Of a stretch of 64,000 nt of DNA, positions 7,640 to 17,991 are shown one piece after another. The notes under the pieces are model-generated. The model did no database searches and was not told where the DNA came from. It was given only the letters and a program-made list of their open reading frames with translations. Within the stretch, counting starts at the first letter, position 1. Every line of letters starts with the position of its first letter. The stretch spans positions 38,035 through 102,034 of the forward strand of contig CAZWGA010000013.1 of NCBI GenBank assembly GCA_964633285.1, in the 5' to 3' direction. The stretch is from 20CM-2-55-15 sp964633285. Lineage in GTDB: Bacteria; Acidobacteriota; Terriglobia; 20CM-2-55-15. The position numbers and the translations under genes were made by a program.

Positions 7640-10600
7640 TTAATTGCCGCTCGAGAGGGTCAATGAAACGGATAAACCAAATGCCGGAACAGTCGCGGAT
7701 ATGATAGTGGCGCCCGCTCCGGCGATGGCAAGGTTACCGGCGACGCCGTTACTGTCGGTAACGGACTCGACAGCAGTCAGATGTCCATTGCCGCTCTGGA
7801 CTGTCCATTTCACAGTAAGACCGGACACCTTCTGATCGCTGCCATCGGTGACCCGAACACTAACAATTGCGGGCACGCCCAATGGAACCAGCTGAGTGAT
7901 GGGCGTCACAGCCGGAATGTGCGCGGGGAAAGGTTGAGCGGTGGCGGCGAAGGTTGCGGGAACCAGCGCATTCGACGACGCCCTAAAGGAATTCATTACT
8001 GCGCTGGGTCCGAGACGGGCGAACACCTGCGTATAACCCGCTGCATCAGTAACTTGGACCGCTGGGGGCAAAACCGAACCACCTCCGGTGACGGAAGAGA
8101 ATGTCACACTTAACCCGGGGACGCCATTGCCGCGTGGGTCGACGATCTGGACCACAAAAGGCCTGGTTAGAGTTTGGCCGACATATGCCTTTTGGCCGTC
8201 GCCAGAGAATACCTGGATATCCAAAGCGAACGATGGCGTCGCTACTATCGAGAAAGTTAGCTTCTGTGCTAAACCGCTCGTTCGCACCTCAAATATGTTG
8301 GGGCTTGCTGTAGTTCCCAGATGCGCCGACACGGTGGCTATTCCGCTGCTGTCCGTGATTGCAGATGGGCCAATCGTCCCTCCGCCCGATGTTGCGAAGA
8401 ACGCCACGCCAATTCCCGGTACAGGCGCATTCGACGAGTCCACAACCTTGACGGAAACCGGTATGTAACTGCCTATTTCCGCGGATTGAGGGAGTGTTCC
8501 GCTCAGGGCCAGCGCTGATGGTGCAACCGAGAGGGCATTGACGGTGATTGTTGACGAATTGATTCCCACCATTGCGGAGAACTTTTCAGGTCCTGGAGCC
8601 AGTCCGAGCGTGATGGTCGCGAACGCTTCTCCGTCGCCATTCGTGAAGGCGGATGTTGGCGTTATGCTTCCTCCTCCGCTCAGTGCAGCGAATGTGACCA
8701 GCATGCCAGGGAGCGGAGTGGAATCTACGTCCAGGACCGCCACAACCAGCGGTTGGGCGACGGCCACCCCTTTAACGCCATTGGCAGGCCCCGAAACCAC
8801 AATCAATTCCGCCGGAGGATTAGGCGGACCCGTGGTGATGTCGAAGATCAGGGGATCCAACCCGGCGACCGTCGCGGCAAACTTTTGATGGCCCGTTAAT
8901 ACAGCCAAATCGACAACGGTCTGCGCGGTGCCATTTCTATCGGTGCGGACAACGGGCGTTTCGATCACGGCTCCACCGGCACTGGAATCGGCTGAGAAAG
9001 TGACGACAGCGCCGGGCACGCTCCGGTCTTCCGCCGCGTTCCACACCTTCACCTTTAAAGTGTGTTTGGCGCCCCGCCAGGCGGAGAAAGTCTGGTACTT
9101 GTCAAAATTGAGGGTGTAGGGTGGGACCGCTGTGGCATTGAATGTTAACGATACGCCGCCTGCGATCGAGGCTCGGAATTGTTGCGGCCCAATCGATGGC
9201 CCAAGCATTGGAACAGCTTCTGCATATCCACTAGCGTCGACGATTGCGATCGAGGGAGTCGCAAAACCGCCGCCAGAAACCGCCGAAAACAGCACGGGCG
9301 CCGCCGGCACTGGAAACCCATTCAGATCGGTAACACGAACTCCGAGGCTGGTGAGATAGGAATCAGTCGCTGCGGTTCGGTTCGTTCCGGCTAAACCGAC
9401 TTGATTATCGCCTTTCTCAATGGTCAGGTTTGCAGCGGGTCCCGCTACTGTGATTTGAATCGAGGAGCTAACCAACCCTGTTGCGGATGCTACGATGGTC
9501 AGTTTGCCGGGAGTGGCTGAATTTAGCGATGCCGCGCCAATACCCGCTTGAGTCGTGATGATTGAGGCGGATAAGGCGCCGGTTCCACTCGAAATCGTGA
9601 GGTAAACCGGAATGGAAACTGCAACGAGGTTACCTCCCGGATCGACGACGCTAACGCTCAGTGTTGAAGATCCTCCGGCAACAATCGCCGATGCCCCGGT
9701 AAGCCGAAGCGCCACGGCAGGCCCAGGAGTGACAGTGAATGGGACACTGACGGGGAGGTAATTGCCCGTCCCATTCGGCGTATCAACGAAGAGGGTATGA
9801 GCGCCGGCAGGTATATTGAAAGGAACGGTCAGTTTCGCCGTCATGAATGAGGGACTCATGACAGTGATGTCCGAAACCGAAATAAGGAAGGCCTTTATAT
9901 TCGTGACGCCGGCAACGAAGCCCGAACCGGCAATTGAAATTACAACCGAACTGCCAGCGGCAGCCGAGGATGGCGTTACTGAGAGCACTTGCGGCTTTGG
10001 CAGCAATCCACTTACCGTTATCGAAGACTTGCTTACGGTTACACGCGCGTTTGGATCGTGGATATCGATGGCTTGAGTATCTACAAGAAGGGTCTGCTTG
10101 ACGGCAATGGGGCTTGTTCCATTGTCGACAGGCTTGAATACCACAGTCGCGACAGGGAAGGTCCCGGTCGGCCCCCTGACCCCACTGTGAAAGCTGTTGA
10201 ACGTGATCTCCCCGTAGGTGTTGTCGATATTCGTTGCTACGAGTGGGAAGGTGAAACCGTTGATGAACGCAGCTTGCGCACTATCGGCGTGTATGACGTT
10301 CTTATCGTAGGCAAGAGTTACTTGATATGCTCCCAGTTCGATTGGCGTCGATATCAGCACGGTGACACAACCTGCAATTGCAGATCCCGTAACCGAAAAT
10401 GCCACTGGATCGCTCGCGCCTGAGTTCGTCGTCACTGTCATGGTATAGCTGCCTGGATCGACGCACTGATCCAGCGTCAAATCGAAGGCCAGTTGAACCG
10501 GTCCTAGTACCTGCAGCGAATCGATGAGAGCGCCTTTGATGTTGACCGATACGCTGGTTCCACCCTGCAGATTCAAACCTGTGACTACGATGTGAGTTGT

Positions 10601-13600
10601 GGATCCTCGTGGAACTTGTCCGGGATTGACCTTCGTGATTACAGGTTTCCCGGGTACGGGCGATGCGAGTATGGGACCTTTAATAACCCGAATCCTGCCG
10701 TTTCCCGTATCGGCAACAAACAGATCTCCGGCACTGTCGAATGCGAGCCAAGATGGAAACGACAGACTGGCATTTGCCGCGGGGCCGTTATCGCCCAGGA
10801 ATCCGGGAACCCCCGTTCCGGCGACCGTGAACGCATCGTTAGTCCCGGTTTTTTCGCGGCGGACTTCGTGGCCGCTCGAATATGCGAAATACGTCATTCC
10901 ATCCCGATCGACGCTCGGCCCGCCGGTGACATGGTCCACGTTGCCGACCAAAGGGGATATGAATCCAGTCGCCGCAGAGATCGCCCACATCCCACGGGAG
11001 TCTCGGACATACAGATTGTCGCTCGAATCGATGACGATAGCGTCTGGATTCACGAACGCACTGCCCGCTGCAGGGCCGCTGTTGTTCCCAAGGAACTCGG
11101 CGAATCCGGTGCCCGCATGGACCACGTTCGTTCCGTTCAGGATGTCGATTCTTCGAATCTGGTTCGAAGCCGCATCCGCGACGAACAGATTACCAACTCC
11201 ATCGGAGACAATTCCCCCCGTTTCGAATATAGCGACCTTGGCGAGGAGGCCTGTTGCAAGCTCCAGTTTGACTATTTTGACTTCGACGTCTAAGTGGTCT
11301 GCCGTCACACTCCGGAGCACAATATACAGGTTGCCTTGAGCATCCGCAGATGCTGCAAAAGCAGTGTCTGCAAATGTCAATACAGTTTCCATTTTGGCCG
11401 ATCCAGCGGGAATTCGGTATAAACCCGAACTGTAGTTCTCGCCGGTATATCCTGCGACGTACGCATTGCCTTCTGCATCCACACAAACCGCCGTGGCATA
11501 CTCGAACGAACCAACCAACGCGATGTTGCCCGTCGCAGCCGACAGTTTTCGAACTGTCGTTGACACTGGAACGCCAAGATCGAAATAGAAGCTGGAAGCC
11601 GAGAATCCGAGATCGTCCTCGAGTACGAACACATTTCCGGCGCCGTCCGCGGCGACCTCTTTGGGAAGAACGAGAGGAACCTGATTCGCAGGTCCTTCAA
11701 ATGGTCCCGCGGGAACGCCGCCGGCAATGGTAGTTATGATTTGCGTTCCCGACGCGACCTTCCGGATGCGGTTGTTGTTCGTATCCGCGATGTAGAGATT
11801 TCCTGCGGCATCTACCGCGATGCCGTGAGGAGTATCCAGCCTTGCTGCTGTTGCGAGTCCGCCGTCTCCGCTAAAACCGGCGAGGCCGGTTCCCGCAACG
11901 GTCGTGATGACGCCTGTTCTGGCGGACACCTTGCGAACGCGATGATGGCCGGTGTCCGCAATATAGATATTGCCCAGGGAATCGATCGCGAGTTTCCGCG
12001 GCTTCGACAAAGTTGCGGAAGCTGAGACCGAGCCATCACCGGCAAAATTACTCCCGCCGGCGACTGTCGTGATGTCGCCCGGTTGCAGTTGCGCCAGCGG
12101 CGTCGTTTCAATAAGCACGGGATACTGCGCAATGCCTCCGCGGTGTTCGATGGTCAGAGTCGTCAGGCCGCTGGGCACGGGCGGCGCCGTGAACGAGACG
12201 GTCTGCGAGTTTTCGACCAACACATTTGCCCCGACATACCCGTTCAAAACGACGCTTGTCTCCGGCGCAAAGTTGAAACCATGAATCGTGATTCTCTGTC
12301 CCCCGGTATTGCGAATGCTGGCCGGGGAAATCGAACTGATAAGAGGTTCGCCATACCGGAATTGCTGCGCGGTGTTTCCCGCATCGGCGACGAGGATCGT
12401 GCCGCTTTGAGCGATTGTGATGCCGCGCGGAGAGCGGAACGTATTCGGCTGGACTGCAAACACGACCTGGCCTGTGTGAAGCAGCGTGCGGATCGCGCCG
12501 GACGATTCGGATACAAAAATGTTTCCGGCGGGGTCGACCGCAATACCAGTCGGCTGATGCAGCAGAAAGTTGTTTGAAGAGTCGCTCGCAATCCCGATCG
12601 CGAGCCCCGGCGGCGCCGAAACGGTCAGCGTCTGCACAGTGCCGTTTTCCGAAACGCGCCGCAAAGCTCCGTTGCCGGCATCGGCGACCACGACGCTCAC
12701 CGGGGGCGGTGGCAGGCCGAGGCGTTGTCGTTCGAGAATCTGAGTCGTAGATTCCGTAACGACAGCGATCCCGGAGGGCGCTTTAAAGGAAGCTGTGGTT
12801 CCTGTGCCGTCGGCGAAGCCGGATATGCCGGGCGTACCGGCAATCGTTTGGACAGCGCCGCTCACCAAGTTAATTCGCCGAATCGTGTGATTTCCGGAGT
12901 CCACAACCCAGAGATATCCGCGATCGTCAAATGTGACGCCTGCGGGATTGTTGAAGGAGGCTGTGGACAAACTTCCATCGGAGCTTCCTGCATTTCCAGT
13001 TCCCGCGAAGGTTTCAACCTTGCCCGGTGTGCCCGGACTTACTTTTCGAATGACGTTGTTCGCGCTGTCGCTGACATAGAGGGTTGCATCGGACTGATTG
13101 AGAACCAGAAATGAAGGACCTTTGAAGAGCGATTGCAGCCTCACATCGTTTCTAAATCCGGGGTTCTTTGCGATGCCGGCGTAAATTTCCGGCGTGGACT
13201 GCAGGTTTTGCGCACGAAGAATCGTCTGGTCCTGCGATGCTGCCAGGTACAGCCGCCGGGCGCCGTCCTGAACCACACCGGTAACGTCGAACCCGCCCGC
13301 AGCGGAATCGACTTTAACGACTGTTACTGTGATGGCGGCAACGGTGTCACCGCTCGAAATGGCCACAGTTGCGAAGCCTGCTTTATTGCCGGAGACTTTG
13401 CCGTCGAAAGCAACCGATGCAATCGACGGAGCGATGCTCGAATAGATCAGCGCGGCGTCCGAGTGGACCTGGCCCAATCTGTCGATTGCCCGAACTGTCA
13501 GTTGGATCGTGTTTCCCTCGTTCACTACGATTTCCGTGAGCGCGTTCTTCGTATCGGGATCGACGACCAGAACCTGTGTGATGTCCGTGGGAGAGCCTCC

Positions 13601-16213
13601 GGCCCCTCCATCACCGCGAACCTGAAAAACCAGAGTCTCGCTTGTGCCGCCTCCCGGCGCAGGATTGAACACCGATACAGTATGCGAACCGAGACTCAAA
13701 ACCGGTGTTGTGATTCGGAGACTGGTGCTACTGACGAAGATCGTATCGACGGGCGCACCGTCGATGAATACCTTAGATGCCCGCGAAAAGCCCGCACCGG
13801 TCAAGGTCACTTGAGTGGGTTTACCGTCCGAATTGCCGCCCGGTGAGAGCAGGGTTAAAGCCGGCGCCGGGTATGACACGGCGAATTCCTCCGTGTTCGA
13901 CGTGCCGCCCCCAGGCGGCAAATTTGTGACGAGAACGCGGTGGATGCCGGAACTCAAAAGTTCTGCGGGAATGTTCACCACCAGCAAGGACGGATCAATG
14001 AACGATGCGGAAATTGTGTTTCCATCGAACGTAACTACCGAATCCGAGCGAAATCCGGTTCCACTGATCGAGATGTCGACAGAAGAGACTCCAGACGCAG
14101 TGCTCGCAGGCGATAGGGATGATATACCGGGTTTCGGTTTGCTCTCCGGAACTGTAAACAGGATACCGACAGAACTATGCATCGCCATGCGAACGATAAC
14201 TCGGCCTGTAACGGCTCCAGCCGGAACCGTCACCGTCAGGGTGTTTGGCGCCGCGGCCGCAACGACAGCTTGAACCGATGTATTGTCCGGTCCCGCAAAG
14301 GTGACGACGTTCTCTGCGAGTATCTGGCTGAATCCGGTTCCACTGATCGTTACTGCCGTTCCGGCAACTCCGGAGTTCGGCGTCAATGAGTCGATTTTGA
14401 TGAGATCGGCGTCCGGCAGGGACAAAGCGTACGTTGAGAAATGCATCACGTCCGCTGCGACAGTCCGGCCGTCTTCACTCACAATGGCGTCGAATCCACT
14501 CAACTCATATTTGCGGCTCGCCGAATCCAATACGAGTAACGGAAGCGAGGTTCCCGGCGTCATCTGGACTGCGAGAGGAAATATCAGCTTGGCGGGTATC
14601 CTGAATTGGGTTCCGGAGGGTTCACACTGTACCGCAGCGACGATTGCCTGATTTGCGATTGCCGGCAAAGTCTGGATATCCGCGCCCGTAATACTGATTT
14701 TGGTGTCGGCCTGAAGCGATCCGGGAGAAATGGAGATCGACACGCTTGCATCGGATGAAAGAACTTGTGCGCCTGCATTCGCCGTAACCATGCGTCCAGT
14801 TGCCTGAGGACGAAGCTGGAATCCTTGCGCGGCAACGTTCGATAAGACATTCAACGTTGCAAGCGAACCAAAAAGCTCGAAAGCAAAAATGGGCCGCGAG
14901 GATGTGATATGAATGGTGCCACCCTGCAAATCGACGATGGACGGCAGTAGTTCGCTCACGAGTCGAGTCCTTTTTGAATTCGCGGGCAGAGTGAAAACAG
15001 CTGAGTCCAGGCGGCGCCCATCGGCGCCGAGCACATCGACCGAAACAGTGGCGGACAAGGAACTGGAATTGACGATGGCTAACCCCGTGTAGAAACCATA
15101 GCCTTGAGCGACGTGCGCAAACGAGACATCCGATAGTGCCGTTGCCTGGGCAGGAACGGCGGAGAGCATCGTTCCATCGTCCGCGCCGATTTCCACGTAG
15201 CCGATCAGACCGGGCCCGTCATCATCCTGAACATCGAATCTGATAAAACCTGTGTTCGTGCTCTCACCGGAAAGATTGAACATGCGCCTGACAGGTTCTT
15301 CAAGCCGTCCGAAAGGAGGAATAGTTCGATCAACAGGGGAAGGAGCCGGTATCGGCTTGCCGTTCTCCTCCCACCCGCCGGCTGCTATTCGAACGTGCTG
15401 GGCCTGAGAAGAAGGGTTCACCAGGACGATCGAGCTGTAGTAACCGCCTTGTGTTGCAACGTGCGCCAGATATCCCGATCTGAAAACGGCATCCTTTCCA
15501 GCGGCGAGTATCGTTGCGATGTCCGAACGATTTCGATACGTTTCAAATCCGATAAGAGCGCGTGGCGCCGGATGAAACAATCGCGTCTCGGAATCGACAG
15601 CTACATAGCCATCGAAATCGCCAGCCTCGACCAGTTGACTTAGGGGGACGCTAAACCCCGTTCGCGGTTCCATCGCAAAAGGCTTTTGCAGGATCAGTTT
15701 TCCATTGTTTCCGTAAAGGCTGATCACGGCACGGTCGAGCCGCTCGGGACTAACATTCACGAGACTGATCGTTGTGGCCGCGGATGTCTTTAGAAAAAGC
15801 AGGTGATCTGACGGTGCGTTGGCCAGAGTCGCGCCGTCAATAACCGTAAGATCGGAGTTGTATAACAGAAAAAAACCATTAACTGCCGCGGATGAATTGA
15901 TTTCAATCCATCCAGATTCTGCGGAAATGGCATCGCCGAACATTTCCGCCGCGCTCAGTGCCTTCTGGCCGGAGACCGGGAGATCCAATTTGGCAGGATT
16001 TGTAATCCCTTGACCGGAGATGATCTCACCCTTGTAGTTACGCGCCGTCAGAGTGACAGCTACGCGTTCCGTCCATGGATTTGACAGGGCAATACCCATA
16101 TCCGTCCCAATCGAGGATGGCAAGACTGGTACGTACACCGGCTGAGGTTCGCCTTGCAGAAGTGCTGCAACCAAGACCATCCAGAGAATGCTTCCTGCGA
16201 TTCGCCTGAACAT
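7640..16213 (-). CDS. Giant exported multidomain protein (TIG, NHL propeller, cohesin-like, Ig-like)
   Basis: The product is 2857 residues. Approximate order: signal peptide (1-22); four divergent beta-rich repeats (25-470; e.g. FYTGLAIVNSSS); a ZU5-like domain ending DVMHFSTYALSLP (475-600); three TIG domains (605-865; e.g. VAGTAVTISGTGF); a Big_2-like Ig domain (880-965); NHL propeller repeats (975-1290; SGNHTIRRI); a TIG domain (1295-1375); a second NHL block (1385-1860; NLYIADTNNNRIRKV); TIG; a cohesin-like domain (1945-2065; GAYQVTLAYDKNV); TIG; and seven Big_1-type Ig repeats (2160-2857). No sortase, autotransporter or membrane anchor is visible at the C-terminus. A surface adhesin or scaffold is the simplest reading. 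AAGG lies 9 bases before the ATG. It shares TIG, NHL and cohesin-like parts with the giant protein at 41970. Confidence 0.85.
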   Translation of the reverse strand: MFRRIAGSILWMVLVAALLQGEPQPVYVPVLPSSIGTDMGIALSNPWTERVAVTLTARNYKGEIISGQGITNPAKLDLPVSGQKALSAAEMFGDAISAESGWIEINSSAAVNGFFLLYNSDLTVIDGATLANAPSDHLLFLKTSAATTISLVNVSPERLDRAVISLYGNNGKLILQKPFAMEPRTGFSVPLSQLVEAGDFDGYVAVDSETRLFHPAPRALIGFETYRNRSDIATILAAGKDAVFRSGYLAHVATQGGYYSSIVLVNPSSQAQHVRIAAGGWEENGKPIPAPSPVDRTIPPFGRLEEPVRRMFNLSGESTNTGFIRFDVQDDDGPGLIGYVEIGADDGTMLSAVPAQATALSDVSFAHVAQGYGFYTGLAIVNSSSLSATVSVDVLGADGRRLDSAVFTLPANSKRTRLVSELLPSIVDLQGGTIHITSSRPIFAFELFGSLATLNVLSNVAAQGFQLRPQATGRMVTANAGAQVLSSDASVSISISPGSLQADTKISITGADIQTLPAIANQAIVAAVQCEPSGTQFRIPAKLIFPLAVQMTPGTSLPLLVLDSASRKYELSGFDAIVSEDGRTVAADVMHFSTYALSLPDADLIKIDSLTPNSGVAGTAVTISGTGFSQILAENVVTFAGPDNTSVQAVVAAAAPNTLTVTVPAGAVTGRVIVRMAMHSSVGILFTVPESKPKPGISSLSPASTASGVSSVDISISGTGFRSDSVVTFDGNTISASFIDPSLLVVNIPAELLSSGIHRVLVTNLPPGGGTSNTEEFAVSYPAPALTLLSPGGNSDGKPTQVTLTGAGFSRASKVFIDGAPVDTIFVSSTSLRITTPVLSLGSHTVSVFNPAPGGGTSETLVFQVRGDGGAGGSPTDITQVLVVDPDTKNALTEIVVNEGNTIQLTVRAIDRLGQVHSDAALIYSSIAPSIASVAFDGKVSGNKAGFATVAISSGDTVAAITVTVVKVDSAAGGFDVTGVVQDGARRLYLAASQDQTILRAQNLQSTPEIYAGIAKNPGFRNDVRLQSLFKGPSFLVLNQSDATLYVSDSANNVIRKVSPGTPGKVETFAGTGNAGSSDGSLSTASFNNPAGVTFDDRGYLWVVDSGNHTIRRINLVSGAVQTIAGTPGISGFADGTGTTASFKAPSGIAVVTESTTQILERQRLGLPPPPVSVVVADAGNGALRRVSENGTVQTLTVSAPPGLAIGIASDSSNNFLLHQPTGIAVDPAGNIFVSESSGAIRTLLHTGQVVFAVQPNTFRSPRGITIAQSGTILVADAGNTAQQFRYGEPLISSISPASIRNTGGQRITIHGFNFAPETSVVLNGYVGANVLVENSQTVSFTAPPVPSGLTTLTIEHRGGIAQYPVLIETTPLAQLQPGDITTVAGGSNFAGDGSVSASATLSKPRKLAIDSLGNIYIADTGHHRVRKVSARTGVITTVAGTGLAGFSGDGGLATAARLDTPHGIAVDAAGNLYIADTNNNRIRKVASGTQIITTIAGGVPAGPFEGPANQVPLVLPKEVAADGAGNVFVLEDDLGFSASSFYFDLGVPVSTTVRKLSAATGNIALVGSFEYATAVCVDAEGNAYVAGYTGENYSSGLYRIPAGSAKMETVLTFADTAFAASADAQGNLYIVLRSVTADHLDVEVKIVKLELATGLLAKVAIFETGGIVSDGVGNLFVADAASNQIRRIDILNGTNVVHAGTGFAEFLGNNSGPAAGSAFVNPDAIVIDSSDNLYVRDSRGMWAISAATGFISPLVGNVDHVTGGPSVDRDGMTYFAYSSGHEVRREKTGTNDAFTVAGTGVPGFLGDNGPAANASLSFPSWLAFDSAGDLFVADTGNGRIRVIKGPILASPVPGKPVITKVNPGQVPRGSTTHIVVTGLNLQGGTSVSVNIKGALIDSLQVLGPVQLAFDLTLDQCVDPGSYTMTVTTNSGASDPVAFSVTGSAIAGCVTVLISTPIELGAYQVTLAYDKNVIHADSAQAAFINGFTFPLVATNIDNTYGEITFNSFHSGVRGPTGTFPVATVVFKPVDNGTSPIAVKQTLLVDTQAIDIHDPNARVTVSKSSITVSGLLPKPQVLSVTPSSAAAGSSVVISIAGSGFVAGVTNIKAFLISVSDITVMSPSFMTAKLTVPFNIPAGAHTLFVDTPNGTGNYLPVSVPFTVTPGPAVALRLTGASAIVAGGSSTLSVSVVDPGGNLVAVSIPVYLTISSGTGALSASIITTQAGIGAASLNSATPGKLTIVASATGLVSSSIQITVAGPAANLTIEKGDNQVGLAGTNRTAATDSYLTSLGVRVTDLNGFPVPAAPVLFSAVSGGGFATPSIAIVDASGYAEAVPMLGPSIGPQQFRASIAGGVSLTFNATAVPPYTLNFDKYQTFSAWRGAKHTLKVKVWNAAEDRSVPGAVVTFSADSSAGGAVIETPVVRTDRNGTAQTVVDLAVLTGHQKFAATVAGLDPLIFDITTGPPNPPAELIVVSGPANGVKGVAVAQPLVVAVLDVDSTPLPGMLVTFAALSGGGSITPTSAFTNGDGEAFATITLGLAPGPEKFSAMVGINSSTITVNALSVAPSALALSGTLPQSAEIGSYIPVSVKVVDSSNAPVPGIGVAFFATSGGGTIGPSAITDSSGIATVSAHLGTTASPNIFEVRTSGLAQKLTFSIVATPSFALDIQVFSGDGQKAYVGQTLTRPFVVQIVDPRGNGVPGLSVTFSSVTGGGSVLPPAVQVTDAAGYTQVFARLGPSAVMNSFRASSNALVPATFAATAQPFPAHIPAVTPITQLVPLGVPAIVSVRVTDGSDQKVSGLTVKWTVQSGNGHLTAVESVTDSNGVAGNLAIAGAGATIISATVPAFGLSVSLTLSSGN

Positions 16214-16410
16214 AAGTCGACCTTAAGAACGTACTTTTCGAAGAGCAACGGAAAGGTTGAGAATTTATCCGAACAACGGCGTCGGGTCCAGAAAATGCAG
16301 TCCGAATTGAGGGACGTACCGCCAACAATTTCTGATGAACCTCCGCCTGGATGAACAAACCGCCTCGCCGATCACACTCATCCTGAATGGGAACCCTCGA
16401 CAATAGCGAA

Positions 16411-16665
16411 TTATGGATTGGACGCCCCATCGCGCATGCGGCGCGACCACTGTCGTGATGCGCGCCGCGTGGCTGCCAGTCTGTCGGCCGGAGTGGGATA
16501 ACGCTTTTTGAACCATGCTATGGATTCGAGAATCTCGTTGCGCTCTGCGTCCGTCATAGGCGCCTGAATATAAGCTTCGAATTCCTCAGGACTCAATTGC
16601 CGTTCGGCAAGCTGACGAATCCGTTCAAGCGTATTGGTGGAAGGCGGATCGAATGGTGCAGGCAT
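16411..16665 (-). CDS. Small helical protein paired with a nucleotidyltransferase-like gene
   Basis: The 84-residue protein is charged and predicted helical (LERIRQLAERQLSPEEFEAY, DAERNEILESIAWFKKRY). I recognise no family. Its ATG follows the stop codon of the nucleotidyltransferase-like gene with no gap, so the two are surely co-transcribed and possibly translationally coupled. A role as the partner of that protein in a toxin-antitoxin-like pair is inferred from arrangement only. The 197 bp upstream of the giant gene, 16214-16410, contain no gene I can support. Confidence 0.55.
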   Translation of the reverse strand: MPAPFDPPSTNTLERIRQLAERQLSPEEFEAYIQAPMTDAERNEILESIAWFKKRYPTPADRLAATRRASRQWSRRMRDGASNP

Positions 16666-17142
16666 CTATTCGGACCTCTGAGACCGAAGCGCTTCCAGCA
16701 GACGAATGTCTTCAGCATCTTTCGGCCGCGAGGCAAAACGTTTCGTCAAGATGAGGTCGTCAATTGATGGAAGGGGCAGCTTTACGTCGGCACTGACTTC
16801 AATCTCTTGCCGTCGCGCCCACACATCCTCAAATGCAACCTTGATGCGATCCACTGTAAACACGATCCGCGCAACAAGCACATCGACTCTTTCGTCGTTT
16901 TCCAGGACGTACCGTCCGGTTTTAAGCGCTTCCTCGGGAAGGCGGTTCGGAAAGAGACCGAATTTAACCACGGCGTCATTAAAGAAGGAAATGTCGTCAC
17001 CGTGAATCCAAAAATCGTAGTCACGCGTGAGCAGAGGCAGTCCAAGAGCGACAAGGGCACGCCGTCCGATCAATAGTGCCCGAACCGTGCTGTTCGCAAT
17101 CGCGGCGAAAAACTCCCGTTCTTCGAACGTCGACTCCTCCAT
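16666..17142 (-). CDS. Nucleotidyltransferase-fold protein (AbiEii-like/DUF6036-like)
   Basis: The 158-residue frame from the ATG at 17140-17142 is preferred to a start 120 bp upstream, whose extension has no conserved character. The segment RALLIGRRALVALGLPLL followed by TRDYDFWI resembles the G-x-x-A-x-x-x-G, R-x-T-x-D-x-D core of minimal nucleotidyltransferases, and PSIDDLILTKRFASRPKDAED matches the late LxxxKxxA-RxKDxxDI motif. In this copy the usual GG before the helix reads GR and the first metal-binding Asp pair reads DYD. Such proteins act as toxins in AbiE-type systems or as antibiotic-type nucleotidyltransferases. The downstream 84-residue gene abuts it. Confidence 0.65.
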   Translation of the reverse strand: MEESTFEEREFFAAIANSTVRALLIGRRALVALGLPLLTRDYDFWIHGDDISFFNDAVVKFGLFPNRLPEEALKTGRYVLENDERVDVLVARIVFTVDRIKVAFEDVWARRQEIEVSADVKLPLPSIDDLILTKRFASRPKDAEDIRLLEALRSQRSE

Positions 17143-17316
17143 AGACCCGAGAATAAGGCGAATGAAGAGGAGCGGCAAGGTCGAACTAACCGTCAGTCGT
17201 GGCGCTCGCAGTGTCTGGATCCGTTTTGCGGAAGCCACGGTCGGCCGTGTGGTCAGACTCAAATCGTACAGTTCCGCACACCAGCTCTTAAAGCAGGGTG
17301 ACTTCGCGCATAAATC

Positions 17317-17332
17317 GGACTAGACTTAGTCC
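17317..17332. promoter_or_regulatory. Palindromic candidate operator before the Phd/VapC operon
   Basis: GGACTA-GACT-TAGTCC is a 6-bp perfect inverted repeat with a 4-base centre, 25 bp upstream of the antitoxin ATG at 17358. Phd/YefM antitoxins autorepress by binding short palindromes at this position, so it is a plausible operator. Confidence 0.5.
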
Positions 17333-17357
17333 AGTCTCTCTGTTCCGGAGGCTCTAA

Positions 17358-17594
17358 ATGGTTCTACTCAATGTGCATTACGCCAAGACTCACCTGTCGC
17401 GCCTGTTGGATCGCGTCGCGGCCGGGGAAGAGATTATATTGGGCAAACACGGCAAGCCCGTCGCGAAACTGGTCCCCCTACAGCCGGTCAACCGGCGGCC
17501 GGGACGGTTGAAGGGAAAGATCAAGATCGCCGCCGATTTCGACGCTCCTCTACCGGAAAGAATCGCTTCCTCCTTTCGTGGTGAAGGGGAGTGA
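17358..17594 (+). CDS. Phd/YefM-type antitoxin
   Basis: The 78-residue protein begins with the antitoxin DNA-binding fold (LNVHYAKTHLSRLLDRVAAG, EEIILGKHGKPVAKLVPL), a close match to the Phd_YefM pattern in which a helix and a two-strand sheet dimerise on DNA. The C-terminal ~30 residues are basic and then extended, as expected for the toxin-wrapping tail. TTCCGGAGG lies 11-13 bases before the ATG. It overlaps the VapC gene by 4 bp (GTGA), a typical coupled antitoxin-first type II operon. Confidence 0.9.
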   Translation: MVLLNVHYAKTHLSRLLDRVAAGEEIILGKHGKPVAKLVPLQPVNRRPGRLKGKIKIAADFDAPLPERIASSFRGEGE

Positions 17595-17974
17595 AGAGGT
17601 TGCTTCTGGACACTCACGCTTTTCTTTGGTGGCTTTCCGACAACCCCAAACTGAAGCGCGACGCACGTATTGCCATTGGCGATCCCTCCGCACTCGTGCA
17701 CGTAAGTGCCGCAACGATCTGGGAAATTGCGATCAAGGCGAGACTGGGAAAAGTCCAGCCCGGCACAAAACACGTAGATCAGGAGATTGCGGCGAATCAC
17801 TTTTCAGAGCTTGGCATCTCAGCACGTCACGCCCTTGCGGCGGGAAATCTCCCGTTACATCACGATGATCCGTTTGACCGCATGCTGATCGCCCAGGCGC
17901 AATTGGAAGAGCTTACGATTGTGACTCACGATAACGGATTCGCAGCATACAAGGTTGATATTCTATGGACGTAG
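17591..17974 (+). CDS. VapC-type PIN-domain toxin
   Basis: The 127-residue protein starts at a GTG that overlaps the antitoxin stop. PIN acidic residues are visible: D7 in LLLDTHAFLWWL, the Glu of ATIWEIAIK, the Asp of HHDDPFDRMLIAQA and the Asp of VTHDNGF. The W-W after the first strand and the IWEI segment are typical of the VapC subgroup that pairs with Phd-type antitoxins. Expected to be a Mg2+-dependent RNase neutralised by the product of 17358-17594. Confidence 0.9.
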   Translation: MKRLLLDTHAFLWWLSDNPKLKRDARIAIGDPSALVHVSAATIWEIAIKARLGKVQPGTKHVDQEIAANHFSELGISARHALAAGNLPLHHDDPFDRMLIAQAQLEELTIVTHDNGFAAYKVDILWT

Positions 17975-17991
17975 CAGCAGGAGAAAAAACT

